A stretch of DNA of 10,589 bases from Chitinophagaceae bacterium (GTDB lineage: Bacteria; Bacteroidota; Bacteroidia; Chitinophagales; Chitinophagaceae), in assembly GCA_947461495.1 (NCBI GenBank), contig CANHLV010000034.1:1-10589 (forward strand). The letters run 5' to 3'. Positions 7,068 to 10,589 of the stretch are shown in pieces. Position 1 is the first letter of the stretch; each line of letters begins with the position of its first letter. Position numbers and translations under genes: made by a program. The notes under the pieces were generated by a model. It saw only the letters and a list, made by a program, of their open reading frames with translations. It was not told where the DNA came from and did no database searches.

Positions 7068-9515
7068 ATGAAAATTAAAAAAATCACATTGCATCCTTTT
7101 GCAGGGATTATAAATAAAACTTTTCAATTTGAAAGTGGACTTAATGTTGTTTTCGGTGATAATGAAGCTGGAAAAAGTACCATGATTAAAGCACTGATTA
7201 TGGTGTTGTTTGAAACTACAAAACAGACTCCAGCAAAAGAAAAAACACTGCTTGAAAATTTGCTGCCTGCCAGTGGCGGAGATATTGTTGCAGTAGACCT
7301 TGAATTTGAATATCAACATCAAACTTATATTTTAAAAAAGCAATGGGGAAAAACGAAACATAGTTCTCTCAATAAAAAAAATGAAGCACCGATAACGGAT
7401 GCTGAGGAAGTTCAAAACAGAATGGACGAAATGCTGATTCAAAATAAATTGGTTTGGGAAAACGTGATGTTCACCGGCCAAGCCAAGCTTTCGTTTACAC
7501 ACAACATTATTCAAGAAGACAAACAAGTTTCCAAAACACTCGATTCTTTGCTTCAAAACTCCATCATCAACAATGCCGGTATGGCGCCCGAAGACATTCA
7601 GAGACAAATCGATGAGCAACTTATTGAATTGAAAGACAATTGGGATTTGGAAAAAAATACACCTCAAGTCGTCAATGGCAGAGGATCTTATGATAATCCT
7701 CACAAAAAAAATATTGGAGAAATTCTCGAATTGGATTATAAAATACATGAACTGGAACAAAAATGCACGACTAGAAAAAATCATGATATTGAATATGATA
7801 AAGCGATAGCTGACATTGACGCATTGACTCAAAAGTATAATCAAGAAGTAAAATCTTTTTTAGATATTCACAGAGACCACATCAAAGATTATAGGAGAAG
7901 CGTAAATATTCTTAATGAGAAAAAAATAGCAGAGGGTAAATACAGTGAAATAGAAAAAAATTATAACGATTGGAACACGGCAATTTCACAAATAAAACTA
8001 TTGCAAATCAACTTCGAAAATGACGAAAAAACGAAAAAAGAAATTCAAGAAGAATTAAGAAACGCAGATTTAAAAAATAATGGCGAAAGTTTGCTTAAAA
8101 ATTATGAAAAAATAAAACTGCTGAATGAAGAAATTAAGGATTTGAAGGACAAACAAAATAAACAAGTGCATATTAAAGATGAAGACAAGGATCCCATCAA
8201 AGTAGCACATGAGCGATTAAAACAACAATCAGCCAAATTCGAAGTGCTTAAAAAATTGCAATCTTTCAATGTTGAAGTGGTTTCGATTAACAACATAAGT
8301 GTTGATGTTACCAATGGAAATACTCCTAAGACTCTGGTTGATTTGTTTACCGCTGCACCATATGTATTCAAAGCAGAAGGTGGGTTTGAATTGAAGTCAC
8401 ATGAACTTCAGATTAAAGTTATTGCCGATGCAGATGACTTGAAAGCATGTGAGCAGGAATTAGAAAAAGTAAAACAAGTCCAAAATGACATAGTGCTAAA
8501 ATACGGAATCGATTCTATGACAGCTCTTTATGATTCACACAAAGCGTGGTCAGAATATTCCACGCAAATAAATAATAGAAGTCTACAGATTAACGCCTTA
8601 CTAGGAAATGAAACATTAGAAGGTATAAAAACAAAAGCCGAAACAATACAAAAAATGCCTGCAACAAGAAACGTGGAAATCCTTAGAGGATTATTTCAAG
8701 AAGCAGTAAATAAAGAAAGTGCTTCGAGAGCTAAATATTTAGAAACTCAAAATCTTATTGATGATTTTATTCGTAAGTATCAAAGTATCGAAAGTCTTGA
8801 TGATAATAAGTTTGAAAAAAAGAATGAAATACACAAATTGGCAGACCAACTGAAAACACTTTCTGAATTGTTGGACCCAAGCGTTGAACTTAATGAATTG
8901 ATATCAAATTATGATACTAAATCTGGAGAGGAAATTCTTTTTAAGGATCAACTTATGAATTTGGAACTTACTAAAAAAGAACTTGAAAATCAAAGTGATG
9001 ATATTTCAACTGCCGAATATGAAGATCAAATCAGCATTCTCATCGCCGAAAAAAATCAGAAGATTGCCGAAGCAAAAGCGATCATAAAAGTCAAAGAAAA
9101 ACTCGAAGAAATTACCAGCCGCGGAGCAGTAAACCCTTATCACGGCTATCACAACAAAATGCGTCATTATCTTTCATTGCTCAGCGGCGGCAAATATGCG
9201 GATTTCAATATTGATAAATCGTTGCCAGAATCTATTCAACAACAAAATAATGTCCCATTAAAACTCAGCATGTTGTCGCAAGGCACTTCCGGTTTGTTGG
9301 GTATGGCACTTCGTTTAAGTATGGCCGATTATTTCCTTGAAAACCGCGAAGGATTTTTAATTATGGATGACCCGATGACGGACATGGATAGCGGAAGACA
9401 AGCGAATACTGTTAATTGTTTAAATGAATATGCACAAACAAGACAAGTGATTGTGTTTACATGTCATGAATCTCTTGCAGAACAGTTTGGAGGCAGGAAG
9501 GTTAATTTGAATTGA
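7068..9515 (+). CDS. Rad50/SbcC/YhaN-like coiled-coil ATPase
   Basis: This is an 815-residue SMC-type ATPase predicted to form a complex with the preceding nuclease. The N-terminal half-site has Walker A GDNEAGKST (30-38) and a Q-loop glutamine at Q138 in FTGQAKLSF. Long charged heptad-like helices run ~215-395 and ~458-685. Between them (~398-458) lies a segment rich in beta-branched residues and glycine, apparently a hinge-like domain, and no CxxC zinc hook is present. The C-terminal half-site has signature LSQGTSGLLGMALRL (736-750), Walker B GFLIMDDP (762-769) with Asp at the usual catalytic Glu position, D-loop region TDMDSG (771-776) and switch H800 in VFTCHE. The NEAGKST loop, LSQGT signature and DDP motif point to the YhaN branch rather than SbcC. 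It is shorter than SbcC (~1050) and YhaN (~960). The ATG at 7068 directly precedes the first strand KIKKITLHPF. Confidence 0.87.
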   Translation: MKIKKITLHPFAGIINKTFQFESGLNVVFGDNEAGKSTMIKALIMVLFETTKQTPAKEKTLLENLLPASGGDIVAVDLEFEYQHQTYILKKQWGKTKHSSLNKKNEAPITDAEEVQNRMDEMLIQNKLVWENVMFTGQAKLSFTHNIIQEDKQVSKTLDSLLQNSIINNAGMAPEDIQRQIDEQLIELKDNWDLEKNTPQVVNGRGSYDNPHKKNIGEILELDYKIHELEQKCTTRKNHDIEYDKAIADIDALTQKYNQEVKSFLDIHRDHIKDYRRSVNILNEKKIAEGKYSEIEKNYNDWNTAISQIKLLQINFENDEKTKKEIQEELRNADLKNNGESLLKNYEKIKLLNEEIKDLKDKQNKQVHIKDEDKDPIKVAHERLKQQSAKFEVLKKLQSFNVEVVSINNISVDVTNGNTPKTLVDLFTAAPYVFKAEGGFELKSHELQIKVIADADDLKACEQELEKVKQVQNDIVLKYGIDSMTALYDSHKAWSEYSTQINNRSLQINALLGNETLEGIKTKAETIQKMPATRNVEILRGLFQEAVNKESASRAKYLETQNLIDDFIRKYQSIESLDDNKFEKKNEIHKLADQLKTLSELLDPSVELNELISNYDTKSGEEILFKDQLMNLELTKKELENQSDDISTAEYEDQISILIAEKNQKIAEAKAIIKVKEKLEEITSRGAVNPYHGYHNKMRHYLSLLSGGKYADFNIDKSLPESIQQQNNVPLKLSMLSQGTSGLLGMALRLSMADYFLENREGFLIMDDPMTDMDSGRQANTVNCLNEYAQTRQVIVFTCHESLAEQFGGRKVNLN

Positions 9516-9539
9516 GTGGGAAGATGAGTGGTGTGGGCC

Positions 9540-9585
9540 GTAAATGTTGCTAATATTTACACTGCAAAATGCATAGCGTCTATGC
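9540..9585. repeat. Pair of small stem-loops just after the ATPase gene
   Basis: GTAAAT (9540-9545) pairs with ATTTAC (9555-9560) across nine bases. GCATAG (9571-9576) pairs with CTATGC (9580-9585) across a three-base loop. They lie 25-70 bases after the ATPase stop codon. They could protect the 3' end of the operon mRNA or weakly terminate transcription, but no T run follows either stem. Confidence 0.35.
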
Positions 9586-9840
9586 GTTGACGTTAAAATT
9601 TTATGGGGTCAACATCTCAGAAAAATCTACTCTTTTCTTCAATCTGATTCAAACGCAAGAAAGAACTTTGTTGTGTAGCACTGTTGCCGTTATGTTGCAT
9701 AGGATCCTATTTATATGTATAACGTGTCCTCTGAAACCCTTGTAAACATTGCTTTTACGAAGATAAAAAAATTATTAAAAAAACAAAAAAATATTTTGTG
9801 CAATCCCGGGCAAAGGAGTGCAAGAGAAATATTATGATGT

Positions 9841-9864
9841 GCATTTGTTTGCGTTTGTTTGCAT
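9841..9864. repeat. Short tandem repeat, 10-base unit
   Basis: GCATTTGTTT is followed directly by GCGTTTGTTT and then GCAT, making about 2.4 units with a single A-to-G difference. It lies in the non-coding stretch. Two full units are too few to infer a function. Confidence 0.5.
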
Positions 9865-10252
9865 GAGGGAAAAATTTTGGAGAGGAAAATGATGACTAAC
9901 GGAAATAAGTAAACGAAAATGTAGAGGAGAGAATATTTAATTTTTTAGAAAGAGAATTTTAAAAATGAGTTTATGAGTTACAACATCATTCTTCCAAAAT
10001 TATCATTCTAATCAAATTTTAAAATGATATCATTACCAGTCGATTTAAATTCTCTAAAAGATGGTAAAGATTCAAGAATTGAAATTTTGTTTCAAAAATT
10101 ACAAACGGAGATTCAAAACATAGTTTTACTAATACGAAGAGAAGGATTTAGCAGATTTCGCCTCGAATTTGCCATTAATTAGAGAAATAGAAAAGTTTGA
10201 AAATGATATTGATAAATAGGACACTTTGCAAAATTCAGCTGACAAAAAAACA

Positions 10253-10306
10253 AGTCAAAGATTTTTGCAAACAAATTCAGATTTTCTCTTTTGCAATCTT
10301 TTGACT
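10253..10306. repeat. Imperfect inverted repeat inside the decayed locus
   Basis: The arm at 10253-10271 (AGTCAAAG, ATT, TTT, GCAAA) pairs with 10290-10306 (TTTGCAATCTTTTGACT). This gives 16 base pairs with a three-base bulge on one side and a one-base bulge on the other, around an 18-base loop. A partial direct repeat of TTTGCAAA...ATTCAG also links 10225-10238 with 10265-10280. It ends 24 bases before the ATG at 10331. Confidence 0.4.
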
Positions 10307-10329
10307 CTTAATTAGATAATATGGAAAAA

Positions 10330-10348
10330 TATGGAATCAGATTCCATA
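10330..10348. promoter_or_regulatory. 19-base operator-like palindrome at an internal ATG
   Basis: TATGGAATC (10330-10338), a central A, and GATTCCATA (10340-10348) are exact inverted arms of nine bases. The ATG at 10331, first codon of the still open final segment, lies inside the left arm. The one-base centre suits binding by a dimeric protein better than a hairpin. It may also be chance within coding-derived sequence. Confidence 0.35.
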
Positions 10349-10589
10349 AAAAGACACAATCGTTTTAACTTGACTTATTTACCGCTTGAAGATTTTGAAA
10401 CTTCAAAAGCTAACATTAATGCAGCACTGCAAACTATAATGAAAAATTTAAAGAAGGTTGTTCCGGAAGTAAAAATTACTTTTTATTTACTACTAATTAA
10501 TAAACACAAAAATCACACTATAATAAGATTTATGTTGTTTTATTACATAAAAAGTATAAATTTGATAACAAAATCACATTATAATGTTG
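10331..10589 (+). CDS. Open segment at the window edge, unknown product (partial)
   Basis: From ATG 10331 the frame is open for 86 codons and leaves the window without a stop, which is unlikely by chance in such A/T-rich DNA. The first half (MESDSIKRHNRFNLTYLPLE, then helical ANINAALQTIMKNLKKVVPE) looks like real protein; the second half is rich in I, F, K, N and Y and less convincing. It is in the same frame as the two preceding fragments from 10133, so it is either the 3' part of the decayed gene described above or a short gene of its own starting here. No Shine-Dalgarno or promoter box was found before it. I do not recognise any domain. Confidence 0.35.
   Translation, partial: MESDSIKRHNRFNLTYLPLEDFETSKANINAALQTIMKNLKKVVPEVKITFYLLLINKHKNHTIIRFMLFYYIKSINLITKSHYNV

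Larger units (their letters stand above)
9516..10023. other. Non-coding stretch after the nuclease operon
   Basis: No open frame of convincing length or composition was found here on either strand in 508 bases. The first ~200 bases look less A/T-rich than the neighbouring coding DNA, while the rest is A/T rich. Visible structure: GTAAAT/ATTTAC arms at 9540-9560, a GCATAG-CGT-CTATGC hairpin at 9571-9585, the palindrome ATAGGATCCTAT at 9699-9710, and a 10-base tandem repeat at 9841-9864. No clean intrinsic terminator with a T run follows the ATPase gene. The stretch may be remnant DNA. Confidence 0.5.
10024..10589 (+). pseudogene. Decayed gene of unknown family, continuing past the window edge
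   Basis: I do not recognise the family. An ORF starts at ATG 10024 (MISLPVDLNS...) and reads 52 codons to TAG at 10180-10182. From about 10133 the +1 frame takes over with protein-like sequence (EEKDLADFASNLPLIREIEK), meets TAG at 10217-10219, continues (SADKKTSQRFLQTNSDF) to TAG at 10313-10315, and then stays open from 10316 to the window end (LPLEDFETSKANINAALQ and on). A random frame in DNA this A/T-rich should hit a stop about every 12-15 codons, whereas this frame has only two in about 152 codons. The simplest reading is one gene of at least ~190 codons broken by one frameshift near 10130 and two amber stops. Alternatives are several small separate genes, or sequence errors near a contig end. 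The residues suggest charged helices; no domain is evident. Confidence 0.4.

Noticed and set aside
6515..7322. Minus-strand ORFs of 190 and 96 codons over the nuclease/ATPase junction
   Set aside because: They mirror the two plus-strand genes, have Cys/Ser/Phe-rich translations without domains, and overlap each other.
7332..7844. Minus-strand ORF of 170 codons inside the ATPase gene
   Set aside because: It lies opposite a region of the ATPase with strong family motifs and has no recognisable features of its own.
5910..9515. Nuclease/ATPase pair as a dedicated anti-phage defence module
   Set aside because: Motifs and operon layout fit a housekeeping DNA-processing complex; no other defence gene, integrase or tRNA boundary is visible in the window.
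9617..9700. Minus-strand 27-codon ORF beginning MQHNGNSATQ
   Set aside because: Too short, no promoter or start context, and nothing recognised; likely chance.
9841..9864. Possible CRISPR array or iteron origin from the GCATTTGTTT repeats
   Set aside because: Only about 2.4 directly abutting copies of a 10-base unit, with no spacers and no replication gene nearby.

Overview
The window looks like chromosomal DNA of an AT-rich member of the Bacteroidota, probably a Chitinophagales or Sphingobacteriales relative. The signs are strong A+T bias, start codons without Shine-Dalgarno sequences but with A-rich leaders, several matches to the Bacteroidota -7 promoter box TAnnTTTG, a lipoprotein whose cleavage site reads C-K-K-D, and an Ig-like module typical of this phylum. 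The lineage is inferred from these features, not from a search.

Left part, all on the minus strand. Positions 1-558 hold the N-terminal half of phosphoserine aminotransferase (SerC), cut by the window edge. Upstream of it lie a NarL/FixJ-type response regulator (730-1359) and a 940-residue membrane sensor kinase (1477-4299) with a CHASE3-like sensor, four PAS domains and a HisKA_3/HATPase core. Kinase and regulator form a two-component pair. An ACTAGGG-centred element lies upstream of each of the two genes, which suggests autoregulation. Further upstream is a secreted lipoprotein (4686-5495) with one Ig-like module and a lipocalin-like C-terminal half. A strong intrinsic terminator separates it from the kinase gene.

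Right part, plus strand. A 414-base divergent intergenic region carries a good candidate promoter for a two-gene operon encoding a Mre11/SbcD-type metallophosphoesterase (5910-7040) and a Rad50/SbcC/YhaN-type coiled-coil ATPase (7068-9515). All nuclease and ATPase motifs are intact. The ATPase is short, has no CxxC zinc hook and instead carries a beta-rich hinge-like domain, so the pair resembles YhaO-YhaN more than classical SbcD-SbcC. The expected role is processing of DNA ends or structured DNA.

Right end, 9516-10589. About 500 bases are non-coding with small inverted and tandem repeats. They are followed by what reads as a decayed gene of unknown family (10024 to the window edge): one frameshift and two in-frame TAG codons interrupt an otherwise open frame. 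The last piece, from 10331, is still open at the edge and begins inside a 19-base palindrome.

I did not find an obviously new multi-gene system. The best leads are the YhaON-like nuclease/ATPase pair with its hinge, the shared ACTAGGG elements, and the degenerate locus at the right end.
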